Shown here one piece after another: positions 15,059 to 23,809 of a DNA stretch of 32,821 bases. The DNA comes from Bacteriovoracaceae bacterium (GTDB lineage Bacteria; Bdellovibrionota; Bacteriovoracia; Bacteriovoracales; Bacteriovoracaceae), in contig JADHTQ010000049.1 in the NCBI GenBank assembly GCA_016784965.1, positions 1 through 32,821 on the forward strand. The letters are read 5' to 3'. Position 1 is the stretch's first letter. The number at the start of each line of letters is the position of its first letter. The notes beneath the pieces are model-generated. The model had not been told where the DNA came from and ran no database searches. It saw only the letters and a program-made list of their open reading frames with translations. A program made the position numbers and the translations under genes.

Positions 15059-15730
15059 GTGGCAAAACAAATAGATCTTTTTACAAATCGTGGGCATGGA
15101 GGCAAGAGAACAAATGCAGGAAGACCCCGAAAAGACAAGTCCATGCAACTGCATGTGGCTCGGCCAGATTTTAGTTCTAGGTATCCACTCCACGTTGATG
15201 TAAAGCTTACTAAAGGACTACCCAGCTTAAGAACAAAGATACGATTTAAAATTATTAAACAGGCGATCAGAAAAGCTCGTATAAAAGGGCTTAAGATTAT
15301 ACACTTCTGTATTCAAACAACTCACATTCATTTACTAATCGAAAGTGAGAGTAAGCAAGAGCTTGGGACTGGGATGCAAAGTTTTTGCACAAGTATTGCC
15401 AGAAGCTTAAATAATGCCTTAAAAAGAAGAGGAAGGGTCTTTAGAGATCGCTACTACCTTCACGTATTGAAAACGCCGACGGAGGTTAAAAACGCACTTA
15501 CTTACTTATTTTTAAATCATGCCAAGCATACGAGGACTCCTAATAAGTTCGATCCGTTTTCAACTCTTCTTGTATTTAATGAGAAGGTAAAATTGGGATT
15601 ATCAAAAGTTAATACACATTCTGTTTTTCCAGATAGGCACAAACGTGATCGTTTTAAAAATGAACTGACAGGGCTTCTTTTTCCTCCAACTACGTGGTAC
15701 CTTAGTGAGGGTTGGAAGAGGGCAAAGTAG
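15059..15730 (+). CDS. REP-associated (RAYT/IS200-like) Y1 tyrosine transposase
   Basis: A 223-residue protein with a GTG start behind TGGAGGAG. The N-terminus has a basic GGKRTNAGRPRK motif, common in the lone RAYT-like proteins of this kind. The HUH pair is His89 and His91 in THIHLLIE; a candidate nucleophile is Tyr149 in ALTYLFLNHAKH, placed as in the Y-[IL]-x-x-N motif of RAYTs. Y1 transposases cut single-stranded DNA at hairpins; RAYTs are usually single-copy housekeeping-like enzymes tied to REP palindromes. I saw no terminal repeats or REP-like hairpins at either side, so this looks like a single resident gene rather than a mobile element. Confidence 0.85.
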   Translation: MAKQIDLFTNRGHGGKRTNAGRPRKDKSMQLHVARPDFSSRYPLHVDVKLTKGLPSLRTKIRFKIIKQAIRKARIKGLKIIHFCIQTTHIHLLIESESKQELGTGMQSFCTSIARSLNNALKRRGRVFRDRYYLHVLKTPTEVKNALTYLFLNHAKHTRTPNKFDPFSTLLVFNEKVKLGLSKVNTHSVFPDRHKRDRFKNELTGLLFPPTTWYLSEGWKRAK

Positions 15731-15846
15731 ACTAAAGTTCAACATACGACAGATGGCCTATCCAGGATGTAGAAATAAAGGCCCTCACATGACGTTATTG
15801 TAGAATTAAATGAAACCCATTTAAAGCTAAAAAAAGGGTATAAATT

Positions 15847-16476
15847 ATGACGTTAGACTACATTTTAACTGTTTTTATCACTATGGTTACTGTTGTCGAT
15901 CCCATTGGGCTGGTCCCGGTCTATATCCCAATTGCCAATCGCTTTGCTCCCGATAAACAAAAAATGATCGTTTTTAAATCCTTTCTTATTGCCGTAGTTG
16001 TTTCAAGTTGCTTTCTACTTATTGGAAAATATTTATTTAAGTATTTGGGAATCGACTTAGATGCTATCTATATTGTAGGTGGTATCCTTATATTTATGAT
16101 AGGTCTGGATATGATTTATGCTAGGCCTCGAAAAACTAGAACCACACCAAAAGAGCAAGAAGATGCTCTGGCAACACTTGACGAGGTTTCTGTTTTTCCC
16201 CTGGCAATCCCAATGCTTGCCGGTCCTGGCACCATCGCAACACTTATAATGTTTGCATCAAAAGACAGCAGTATCCATAACTACATTATTGTTTTTAGTG
16301 CCATGTGTTTGGCCTTTTTACTTGCGGCCTTTGCTATGTTTTTTTCAAACCGCATTCTCACTATCTTTGGCAAGATTGGTATAAACGTCTTAGATAGAGT
16401 TATGGGAATTATTTTGTGCTCTTTGGCAGTACAATTTATTATCAACGCCGTTGTTTCCATCATCAAGTCACTTTGA
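15847..16476 (+). CDS. MarC-family integral membrane protein
   Basis: A 209-residue protein with six hydrophobic segments. The first holds the family motif VVDPIGLVPVYIPIA, and the fourth region has FPLAIPMLAGPGTIATLI, both typical of the MarC/YhgN family. The length is normal. Members are inner-membrane proteins of uncertain function, possibly small-molecule transporters; the old link to multiple antibiotic resistance in E. coli was not upheld. It stands alone between the transposase and a secreted-protein gene. The start follows AAGGG. Confidence 0.92.
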   Translation: MTLDYILTVFITMVTVVDPIGLVPVYIPIANRFAPDKQKMIVFKSFLIAVVVSSCFLLIGKYLFKYLGIDLDAIYIVGGILIFMIGLDMIYARPRKTRTTPKEQEDALATLDEVSVFPLAIPMLAGPGTIATLIMFASKDSSIHNYIIVFSAMCLAFLLAAFAMFFSNRILTIFGKIGINVLDRVMGIILCSLAVQFIINAVVSIIKSL

Positions 16477-16606
16477 CAGAAGCTTTAAGAAAATGTGCAC
16501 TCTTGTTAAGGATAAATTACAAATCCATCATGTTATAAATATAAACTTGTGTTAATAGTTTGTATTATTATTTATTAGCATAATATTTTGTTTAAAAGTT
16601 GGAGTT

Positions 16607-17557
16607 ATGAAAATTGTAAACGTGTTGTTTTGTCTATACCTTCTGCACAACAATGTGTTCGCTAATGATCAAGGCTGCAGCACATCTGGCAAAGGTTTGC
16701 TTACTAGTACTACCACCCAAAATAAAACTATCGTCAAAAGGCCTTCTGGCATTTCAATGAATACAAAAGAGTCTTTAGAGGAAGAGCTTGAGCTTGCAGG
16801 CAAAATCTTTAGCCGAGGAATGCGTTTGCCATCATTTTCAAGGAGGGGCAGCATCTTGTACCTCATTGATCAAAACACTAATCTGGTTATTAGCTATAGG
16901 GCCCCATTGTCACAAGACTTTACAAACCATACACTGACTCACTCACCTCCAGGTCAGTACCTTGCTACCCATAGATCCCTATATAGGCAGCTTGAACAAT
17001 TTCACAAACAATCCTTGCAACCTGCTCCTTCAATCATCGCCGCTGGCGAACTCAGAATAGAAAATAGTGGCATGATTGTACAATTTAACAACCGCTCTGG
17101 AACATTCCATGGAAATGCCAAAAGCCTTGAATTTGCGATTGAAGTCTTTAGAGAATTCGGAGTTAACCTTCCACAAAATACCAACAAGATCGACTTTGGG
17201 CAACCCCCTATCTCCACTCATGGTGATGCTGCGTTGAGAGCAAGAGCAAGTTTACTCGTTCACTCTGATGAGGTGTTTGGTATTTTTGTTAATGTTTTGG
17301 AAAAACTTTATTTTAATTTTGTAAAACTGTCCAAACCGGAGAAAGTGGGTGTTATAAACCTTGATTCTTTATATCACGTGTTAGCTGATAAAAACATTGT
17401 TGTTAATGGCGATGAGGCTGGTTACGCCATAGTGTTACTTTCTGGTATACAAAAAGATGGTGTAGAATATACTGCATTTGCTCAACATTTAAACGACAAC
17501 TTATTAGGTGCAATCTCTTCATTAAATCAATTAAAAAAACTATATGAATCCAGATAA
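16607..17557 (+). CDS. Secreted protein of unknown function, paralogue of the gene at 22667-23638
   Basis: A 316-residue exported protein (signal peptide about 1-19, ending VFAN). Its core matches the second copy on the other strand: YLIDQ (85-89), ATHRSL (120-125), AGELR (146-150), NNRSGTFHGN (161-170) and LEFAI (174-178). I have seen the pattern AGE[IL]-x-n-NN-[RQ]-SG-x-[FY] in uncharacterised and toxin-associated bacterial proteins; there it resembles a small enzyme-like module with conserved His, Glu, Asn and Ser. The C-terminal 130 residues are helical and less conserved. No function can be given. A GGAGTT site precedes the ATG. Confidence 0.65.
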   Translation: MKIVNVLFCLYLLHNNVFANDQGCSTSGKGLLTSTTTQNKTIVKRPSGISMNTKESLEEELELAGKIFSRGMRLPSFSRRGSILYLIDQNTNLVISYRAPLSQDFTNHTLTHSPPGQYLATHRSLYRQLEQFHKQSLQPAPSIIAAGELRIENSGMIVQFNNRSGTFHGNAKSLEFAIEVFREFGVNLPQNTNKIDFGQPPISTHGDAALRARASLLVHSDEVFGIFVNVLEKLYFNFVKLSKPEKVGVINLDSLYHVLADKNIVVNGDEAGYAIVLLSGIQKDGVEYTAFAQHLNDNLLGAISSLNQLKKLYESR

Positions 17558-17594
17558 CAATAAGTTAAAAAACTCTATTTAAATATTTGTTTAT

Positions 17595-17624
17595 TTCTTA
17601 ATATTTTTTTCACATAGTTATAAT
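17595..17624 (+). promoter_or_regulatory. Candidate sigma70-type promoter for the soluble histidine kinase
   Basis: TTCTTA (17595-17600), 18 bases, then a perfect TATAAT (17619-17624), 55 bases before the ATG at 17680. Confidence 0.4.
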
Positions 17625-17679
17625 AAAAGTATGTTAGTTAATGGAGTAGATGGCAACTCAATATTAAAAGGTGTTTACT

Positions 17680-19218
17680 ATGAAATTTGATAACTTGATC
17701 AATAGCAAGCAAACAGCTATAAAGTTGCATGAAAGTGAGCTTCGATTTAAAACTGTTTTTGAAGAAGCAAGTGATGGAATACTTATTGTAGATATTCAAA
17801 GTATGAAATTTAAATACGCAAATCCTGCCATCTGCAAGATGTTAGGATATGCAAGCAAGGATTTACAAAAATTGAGTATACAAGATATTCACCCGAAAGA
17901 CAGACTCGATTATGTAATATCAGAGTTTAAGGCCCAAGCCCAAGGCATAAAAAAATTGGCAGAAGATATTCCATGTTTAAAAAAAGATGGCACTATATTT
18001 TTTGCCGATATCAACACAACGCCCGTTGAACTAAGTGGCACCAAGTATAATATGGGCTTTTTCCGAGATATTTCCGACAAAAAAGCAGTAGGAATCGAAA
18101 AAGAAAATATGCAAAGAACAATCTTTCAAGCATCCAAATTGGCATCTATCGGTCAATTAGCTGCAGGGATGAGCCATGAAATAAATAATCCGCTGGCGAT
18201 AATCCAAGGGTATGTTGAAATAATTAATGATGAATATGCTCATAACAATTCAAACCTAAGAGAGCTGTTGAAAGTGGTAGAAGACTCCATCGACCGAATT
18301 AAAAACACTGTCAATGGATTAAACACATTTGCCATATCCGGCAATGAAAGCCTGCAGATAATAGATCTGCATAAAATCTTACATCACTGTATTTCTATCG
18401 TTGAAGCCATCTATGAAAAAGATGGCACTATCATCAACAAGCTTTTTAATGCGGGCAAACCAACGATTAGAGGAAACCACGGTATTTTACAGCAAGCTAT
18501 TATGAATTTGTTGTCAAATGCCAAAGATGCCATTGAATCAACCAGTGGCACCATCTACATTGAGAGCAAAAATGATGGAGAAAGTATTGTTGTAACAATT
18601 TCTGATAATGGAACAGGAATTAAAAAAGAAATAATGGATAAAATTTTTGATAATTTTTTTACTACAAAACCAATAGGTCAAGGAGCAGGACTTGGTCTGG
18701 GTATCTCTCAGTCATTATTGGCAAAGTTAAATGGCACTATTGAAGTTGATTCAGAGTATGGGATTGGAACCTCGGTTAAAATAACCCTTCCCTGCTTAAT
18801 GGAAAATAAGATCACATATATGGACCATCAAAACACACCTGTTCCAGAGCTAGAAGGATCGGTATTAGTTGTAGATGATGAGCGGGCGATCAGGTCACAC
18901 CTATGCCATCAGTTGAGTAAAATAGGATTCATGGTAGATCATACAGATAATGGAAACAAAGCAGTAGAGATGGTGAAAAACAAAAATTACAAGTATATCA
19001 TTACAGATTTAAAAATGCCTCATATGAACGGAGGAATGCTTATCAAGCGAATAAGGAGCCTTGGAGGTGCTGAGAAGATTATTGTCATGACTGGGGAGAT
19101 ACTTACCGATTACAGCTCACTACATCGTGAATTATATCGCAAATATGCTGATGGCCTTTTAAAGAAGCCATTTAAAGAAGATGACATCCACAAAGTCTTT
19201 AATAGCTTCACTGAATGA
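17680..19218 (+). CDS. Soluble PAS hybrid histidine kinase with receiver domain
   Basis: A 512-residue cytoplasmic sensor without transmembrane helices. A PAS-PAC module covers about 18-135; the HisKA domain has MSHEINNPL (His166); the HATPase domain has NLLSNA (Asn280), DNGTGI (309-314) and GAGLGLG (335-341). The receiver (about 394-510) has Asp399-Asp400, phospho-acceptor Asp443 in ITDLKMP and Lys496 in KKPF. The NtrB-like SHEINNPL type differs from the SHEIRTP type of the kinase at 6158-8710, so the two are not recent duplicates. I chose the ATG at 17680, 8 bases after AAAAGG, over the GTG at 17671, which has no room for a site. No cognate response regulator is adjacent. Confidence 0.93.
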   Translation: MKFDNLINSKQTAIKLHESELRFKTVFEEASDGILIVDIQSMKFKYANPAICKMLGYASKDLQKLSIQDIHPKDRLDYVISEFKAQAQGIKKLAEDIPCLKKDGTIFFADINTTPVELSGTKYNMGFFRDISDKKAVGIEKENMQRTIFQASKLASIGQLAAGMSHEINNPLAIIQGYVEIINDEYAHNNSNLRELLKVVEDSIDRIKNTVNGLNTFAISGNESLQIIDLHKILHHCISIVEAIYEKDGTIINKLFNAGKPTIRGNHGILQQAIMNLLSNAKDAIESTSGTIYIESKNDGESIVVTISDNGTGIKKEIMDKIFDNFFTTKPIGQGAGLGLGISQSLLAKLNGTIEVDSEYGIGTSVKITLPCLMENKITYMDHQNTPVPELEGSVLVVDDERAIRSHLCHQLSKIGFMVDHTDNGNKAVEMVKNKNYKYIITDLKMPHMNGGMLIKRIRSLGGAEKIIVMTGEILTDYSSLHRELYRKYADGLLKKPFKEDDIHKVFNSFTE

Positions 19219-19239
19219 TGTTTGCAAACCATTTAAACA

Positions 19240-19785
19240 TTAGATCGCATCTAAAATTTCTTTAAGTTTTGTCAGTAGAGCTAGGGCGCGATGATTTTGG
19301 GCCCACTCCAAAGTTACCACGTAAGCAACTTTAAAATTATGATCAAAAGTATCACCCACAATTAAGTCCATTGCCATTTCTGCATTTTGTAAATTAGAAA
19401 TTGATTGCTTAAGTAAAGGTGTCCTTGTTCCTTTAACTAAATACCCTTCGACAAGCTCTTCTAAGTTTTTTGCATTTAATTTATCAGATCCCCCGACGAT
19501 ATAAGGTCTTAACCTATGAGAGTTTTGCAGGTCAATCCAGATACTAAGTTGCTCCTCCATCTGCTCATAACCTATACTTGCTTTAACAGTTGCTACATCA
19601 CTTCTATGTTGAACTATAAATTTTTTCAATGAGGTGATGTCTTTTATTTTGGAAACTTCTAATACTGCTTTGGTGAACTCATTTGTAGGATAAGTCATAA
19701 AGATATTTAAAGATTTGTAACACCCCCAAGAAAAAGAAGGCATTGAAAACATTGATAAAACAATAATGGTTAATAACAACTTCAC
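19240..19785 (-). CDS. Small secreted helical protein of unknown function
   Basis: A 181-residue exported protein if started at the GTG at 19785, which lies 9 bases after GAGAGGG and opens a clean signal peptide (MKLLLTIIVLSMFSMPSFSWG). A TTG six codons upstream is less likely. The mature part is mainly helical, with leucine-rich repeats of no recognised type (DITSLKKFIVQ, NLEELVEGYLV, NLQNAEMAMDLIVG). No family recognised. The gene converges on the histidine kinase gene, 21 bases away. Confidence 0.55.
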   Translation of the reverse strand: MKLLLTIIVLSMFSMPSFSWGCYKSLNIFMTYPTNEFTKAVLEVSKIKDITSLKKFIVQHRSDVATVKASIGYEQMEEQLSIWIDLQNSHRLRPYIVGGSDKLNAKNLEELVEGYLVKGTRTPLLKQSISNLQNAEMAMDLIVGDTFDHNFKVAYVVTLEWAQNHRALALLTKLKEILDAI

Positions 19786-19994
19786 AGTATGTAGCCCTCT
19801 CAAATATTAATTTTGGAATGAGTTATTTATAGGTTTAAATTATTGAGTAAACATTAAGAATTTGTTAACTATTTTCAACACCCTTCGCATAACGCTACAC
19901 ATTACCGATTTGCGATGATTTTCAATGAATTAAAGTTGCTGGGGCAGTAAATTTATTTTAGTATTTTAAACGATAGCAATAGGAGGATTTAATT

Positions 19995-20429
19995 ATGAAA
20001 ATTGCAATTGGCTCAGATCATGCCGGATTTAGATATAAAGAAAAAATCATAAATATCCTAATAGAAAAAGGTCATGAGGTGAAAGATTTTGGCACTTATA
20101 CCTCCATGCCCTGCGATTACCCAGACTTTATTAGACCAGTAGCACTAGCTGTGGCAAAAAAAGAGTACACAAGAGGTATTATTCTGGGTGGCTCCGGAAA
20201 CGGCGAAGCTATAGTCGCCAACAGAATTCCTGGCATCCGTTGTACCCTATGCTGGAATGAAGACTCCACAGAGTTTGCAAGAAAGCACAATGACTCAAAT
20301 ATGCTATCAATTGGAGAGAGGTTGGTGGACGAGGGTCTTTTAGAGAGAATGCTGACTCTTTGGTTAGAAACCCCCTTTGATGGAGGCCGGCATGCCAACA
20401 GATTGGCCAAAATTGACCACTCACATTAA
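19995..20429 (+). CDS. rpiB: Ribose-5-phosphate isomerase B
   Basis: A 144-residue enzyme interconverting ribulose-5-phosphate and ribose-5-phosphate in the cytoplasm. SDHAGF (7-12) opens the protein; GGSGNGEA (65-72) forms the phosphate and ring-opening loop. In E. coli-type RpiB this loop is CGTGIG with a catalytic Cys. Here the Cys is a Gly and Glu71 occupies the loop, as in the Mycobacterium tuberculosis type, where a Glu is the base. RIPGIRC and ARKHNDSN (His98) complete the active site. Length is normal. It has an AGGAGG site. It serves the pentose phosphate pathway whose oxidative genes lie 4 kb downstream. Confidence 0.93.
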   Translation: MKIAIGSDHAGFRYKEKIINILIEKGHEVKDFGTYTSMPCDYPDFIRPVALAVAKKEYTRGIILGGSGNGEAIVANRIPGIRCTLCWNEDSTEFARKHNDSNMLSIGERLVDEGLLERMLTLWLETPFDGGRHANRLAKIDHSH

Positions 20430-20590
20430 GATATTTCAAATAAATTTGTGAAATAATTTCATGCGCCCGCTACCATAAGTTACACTGGTACAAAAAAAGA
20501 TAGCCCTTACATCAAAAATAGTCTATACAGTGTGCGATATTCATACTTTTTTTACAACTTTACTAAATCATATAACCCAAGGAGTTCTAA

Positions 20591-21148
20591 ATGAGAAGGT
20601 TATTATTTACCATTTTAATGACAGCTCTAGTGACCAATATTGCCTACGGTCGCCAAGATCGTTTTCACTGCTATACCGTTGGCCTTTTAGATAAGCAAGA
20701 AGTGGGAAGCAAAAGATATTTTTGCTCAAGGGCACACATTAACCAACATGAATTAAGACAGAAGGTTGTTTCGCTCGACAAAAACTGGAACCTAGTAATA
20801 AACATTGAAAATCCCAAAATAGAAGTGTCTTTTGTAAGTTATGGTGACATTTTCAGTGAAACTTCCATGAAACTCCCAGCTGTCGGCAGCTCTTTTACAA
20901 TCGATGCAAGAGGGCACCGTCTGCATTGTCTAAAAGATAAAAATATCTGTGGTAGTCAAAAGGCTTATAACAATATGGGAATACAAAAGCAATTCCCAGC
21001 ATCGATGACAGTTTTGCCCTATGAAACACTAGATAAAGTCGTGATGCAACCAACTCACAAATTAGATAAATTGCGCCAAGAAATTGTACGTGCTGTATCA
21101 AAACAAATGGCCCAAAAGGGTGACTCTCGCTATCAAGATGACCAATAA
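20591..21148 (+). CDS. Secreted protein of unknown function
   Basis: A 185-residue exported protein with a signal peptide (about 1-20, ending NIAYG) and a clear AAGGAG site. Four cysteines in the mature part (in FHCYT, YFCSR, LHCLK and NICGS) could form two disulphides. The middle is rich in beta-strand (NLVINIENPKIEVSFVSYG) and the C-terminus is helical and charged. No family recognised. It lies 39 bases before the L,D-transpeptidase gene on the same strand, so the two are probably co-transcribed and may act together at the envelope. Confidence 0.6.
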   Translation: MRRLLFTILMTALVTNIAYGRQDRFHCYTVGLLDKQEVGSKRYFCSRAHINQHELRQKVVSLDKNWNLVINIENPKIEVSFVSYGDIFSETSMKLPAVGSSFTIDARGHRLHCLKDKNICGSQKAYNNMGIQKQFPASMTVLPYETLDKVVMQPTHKLDKLRQEIVRAVSKQMAQKGDSRYQDDQ

Positions 21149-21187
21149 TTAGGTCTTAGAGAGAACACTTTAAACAAGGATTTTGAT

Positions 21188-22162
21188 ATGAAAAAAATAA
21201 TTATAAATTTGCTTTTTGTTTTTTACTTTCTAATCAATTGTGGATATGCACAGATGATGTCCAGAGTGGCCTTCTACGACCTTGAAGGCGAACCTCGCTC
21301 ATTAAATTCCAAGATTCGGGCAGAATTTAACTCCGAAGGCCTAGTGGGCCAAACAAAAGTAACTCAGTTGTATGACTCACTCATTATGACTAACGATCTA
21401 GGCATGTCTGTAGTCAAGCTTCCAGATGGCCGATATGGCTTTTTATTTTACAACTATACTCTTGAGCCATTATTTGTCTCTCAGTCATTAGGTTTTGTTG
21501 ACTTAGAAGACACTGACTTTCGAGTTGATATTGATTTGGGAGGAAGAAAACTTGTACTAACTGATCACAAAAGCCACACTGTTGGTCACTTAAGCGATGT
21601 GGATATTGAGCTTGTCTACCCAATTGCCATTGGTGGCTTTACTTCTCAAAACACAGATATTACAACTCCTGATTGGAGCGATGTATACCTCGACAAAAAA
21701 ACTATTATCAGTAAAAGATGGAGCCCTTCCTACTACAAAGGAAAACCATTTCTAAGGGTCATGAAAAGCAAAAACATTGAGCAGGGGTGGACAGGCATAG
21801 GAATTCATCGAAGAATGAATTCTAAACTGAGAAGATCACCCGACAGCCATGGTTGTATCAGAATGCGTGAGTGGGATTTAAAAACTGTCCACGCCATCAT
21901 ATATTTTCGAGACAGAAGATATACTGATATATCAATACACAAACAATTTGGTCGATATTCATATCACCCCTATAAATTGCACAATACAAGCTACCAGAAG
22001 GTTAAATACTTTTCTTCATCTCCTCACATTCGTCGAGATCGCCACGGCTTGACAATTTACAAGCATGTATATGAAAACCCAGTACCCATAATAAACGACA
22101 TCTTGACTGCAAGCAATTTTCGCACAAACTATGTCCTCTACGATATTACAGCAGAGTACTAA
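21188..22162 (+). CDS. L,D-transpeptidase (YkuD domain), exported
   Basis: A 324-residue exported enzyme; the leader ends INCGYAQ, so either signal peptidase I or a lipobox-like Cys18 could be used. The YkuD active site is GIGIHRRM (His207) and SPDSHGCIRM (His221, nucleophilic Cys223), the H-x13-S-H-G-C-I-R arrangement of L,D-transpeptidases. These enzymes make 3-3 crosslinks in peptidoglycan or attach lipoproteins or D-amino acids to it. Predatory Bdellovibrio carry many copies that reshape prey or self walls. The N-terminal 140 residues may be a substrate- or wall-binding part. The upstream small secreted-protein gene is a likely operon partner. Confidence 0.88.
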   Translation: MKKIIINLLFVFYFLINCGYAQMMSRVAFYDLEGEPRSLNSKIRAEFNSEGLVGQTKVTQLYDSLIMTNDLGMSVVKLPDGRYGFLFYNYTLEPLFVSQSLGFVDLEDTDFRVDIDLGGRKLVLTDHKSHTVGHLSDVDIELVYPIAIGGFTSQNTDITTPDWSDVYLDKKTIISKRWSPSYYKGKPFLRVMKSKNIEQGWTGIGIHRRMNSKLRRSPDSHGCIRMREWDLKTVHAIIYFRDRRYTDISIHKQFGRYSYHPYKLHNTSYQKVKYFSSSPHIRRDRHGLTIYKHVYENPVPIINDILTASNFRTNYVLYDITAEY

Positions 22163-22310
22163 AGCTTCAGTTTGTACCCAAGACTAAACAGAAAACAGCA
22201 ACAGGAACGGTTAATCGTATTCTATCTAAACTACATCTTTTTTTAACAATTATATGATATACCAAGGCCCTAATAATTAATAAATGTAAGTGTGATCTTT
22301 GGTTGATGTT

Positions 22311-22643
22311 ATGAGATTTTTAATTGCAATTATAGTAGTAACAAGCATTACCGCTAAGGCGCATTCTAGTACCCATTGCAAAACCTACAATCCTAGGATG
22401 AATTTAAGAATCTCAACCCCAGTCCAAGAGTTAATGGATTCGCAGAATTATGAGATAGATGGTGGTCGTGACTTGTATCAAAATTTTCCTATCGCCTTTG
22501 TTTTGCATAAAGAGCATCCTGAGTTTAAAGATGAGGGTAATAATACCCTTTATGAACTAAGACAAGTATCAGAAAATGGCTTTTATGCCTTCTATTATTC
22601 TGTGCAAACGCCAAGACAGAAAATTTGTATAATAAAAAATTAA
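22311..22643 (+). CDS. Small secreted protein of unknown function
   Basis: A 110-residue product starting at ATG 22311, with a signal peptide ending AKAHS; a TTG four codons upstream is possible but unlikely. There is no clear ribosome binding site. The mature part has two cysteines (HCKTY near the start, KICIIKN at the end), perhaps a disulphide closing the domain, and an aromatic-rich strand (GFYAFYYSVQ). No family recognised. It converges on the paralogue gene, 23 bases away. Confidence 0.45.
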   Translation: MRFLIAIIVVTSITAKAHSSTHCKTYNPRMNLRISTPVQELMDSQNYEIDGGRDLYQNFPIAFVLHKEHPEFKDEGNNTLYELRQVSENGFYAFYYSVQTPRQKICIIKN

Positions 22644-22666
22644 TTGGCCGCTACTACTTTAAAGGC

Positions 22667-23638
22667 TCACATTGGTTTGCATTCAACAACTTGGTCATTA
22701 TCTACCACTGACATAATTTGGGCAAATTTGCTAAATCTTGATATGGCATCATCTAAGGCCTCTTTTGAAAACAGACTGTGAGTAGCAGCTTCGATGCCAT
22801 CGTTTTGAATTGATGTAAGAACTTGAGTTATAAAATAAAGTTCTGATAGCAAAAATTCTTCTAATTCCCCACTAACCTTATCTAAATATCTGTTAATTCT
22901 ATCCATATCCATCTCAAAGGAATCTTTTGATCTAAACTTACCCATAATAAAACAAAAAAGTGCCCCCAAAACATCTGCTTTTTCTCGGAGCCCACGGTCT
23001 GCTCGTACTTTATAATATATTTTGGCACTTTTAATCACTTCGACGTGAGGGTCAACACTTGCCATAGAAAAATCATACTCCAAGGCACCATTCATATCCA
23101 TTCCCTTTTTTTTGAATTGCTTTATGGCAAACTGCAGGTGCTCATGATTTCCTGGGTAGCTACCAGAGCGATTATTAATTATTTGCACTTTATTACCGCG
23201 TACTACTCTGATTTCACCTGCTGAAAAAATTAGAGGTACGATGGTGCCTTGTTGCCAGCGATAATCTAGTAGCTTTTGAAAAAGTGCTCTATGTGTAGCA
23301 ATAAAAGGAGGAGTCAACTGGCTCGCATTATCGCTAGTAAATAGCAACTGTGGGATTCTTGGCGCCATAACTATGTTTTTGTCTTGATCGATTAGATAAA
23401 TCCAAGTACCCGCCAGCATTTGATCAATCTTTTTATTTTCAGGAAACACTGTACCAGTTGCCACTAGTTCAACGTCTTTAATAGGTCTGGCATTAATTCG
23501 AATCCGAGGAGGCAAGCCACTATATAACCTAAGAGCACGCTCAATCGAGTCTTTAAAAAATGCCGCTCCCACGCTGCAAATATCAGAGTCAGAAGCTGAA
23601 ACCGAGAATGTGAAGAGTATTATCACCAACAATCGCAT
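22667..23638 (-). CDS. Secreted protein of unknown function, paralogue of the gene at 16607-17557
   Basis: A 323-residue exported protein from the ATG at 23638, which opens a clean signal peptide (MRLLVIILFTFSVSAS). In-frame ATGs at 23647 and 23674 are also possible; none has a good ribosome binding site. It shares with the other copy YLIDQ (81-85), ATHRAL (114-119), AGEIR (140-144), NNRSGSYPGN (155-164) and LQFAI, in the same order and spacing. Identity outside these motifs is low, so the duplication is old. The C-terminal half is helical and includes a small insert with two Cys-rich ends. Function unknown. Confidence 0.65.
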   Translation of the reverse strand: MRLLVIILFTFSVSASDSDICSVGAAFFKDSIERALRLYSGLPPRIRINARPIKDVELVATGTVFPENKKIDQMLAGTWIYLIDQDKNIVMAPRIPQLLFTSDNASQLTPPFIATHRALFQKLLDYRWQQGTIVPLIFSAGEIRVVRGNKVQIINNRSGSYPGNHEHLQFAIKQFKKKGMDMNGALEYDFSMASVDPHVEVIKSAKIYYKVRADRGLREKADVLGALFCFIMGKFRSKDSFEMDMDRINRYLDKVSGELEEFLLSELYFITQVLTSIQNDGIEAATHSLFSKEALDDAISRFSKFAQIMSVVDNDQVVECKPM

Positions 23639-23712
23639 GGCGGCCATACTGCCACAATAACATACCAAAAGCATCTGATAATCATTAAATTATCTACTTA
23701 TTTAAGGCCAAT

Positions 23713-23741
23713 TTGCTACATACTGAAACAAAAGTTATATC
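23713..23741 (+). promoter_or_regulatory. Possible promoter of the crcB-gnd-pgl-zwf operon
   Basis: TTGCTA (23713-23718), 17 bases, then TATATC (23736-23741), about 70 bases before the crcB ATG. Each box matches the consensus at four of six positions. Confidence 0.3.
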
Positions 23742-23809
23742 TTACTTGTTCAAGTTTGGTAAAATATGAGTCACATTGGTTATTTGATGTAGAAACTGGA
23801 GTCTTTTTA

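Noticed and set aside
15731-15846. REP-like palindromes or transposon ends next to the transposase
   Set aside because: No inverted repeat of useful length is visible here or in 14865-15058.
20117-20410. 97-codon minus-strand frame
   Set aside because: Antisense to rpiB, which is unambiguous.
23642-23809. Fluoride riboswitch (crcB motif) upstream of crcB
   Set aside because: Searched by eye for the conserved GGCGATGG / GCC / CTGATGA-type elements; none is present in the expected order.
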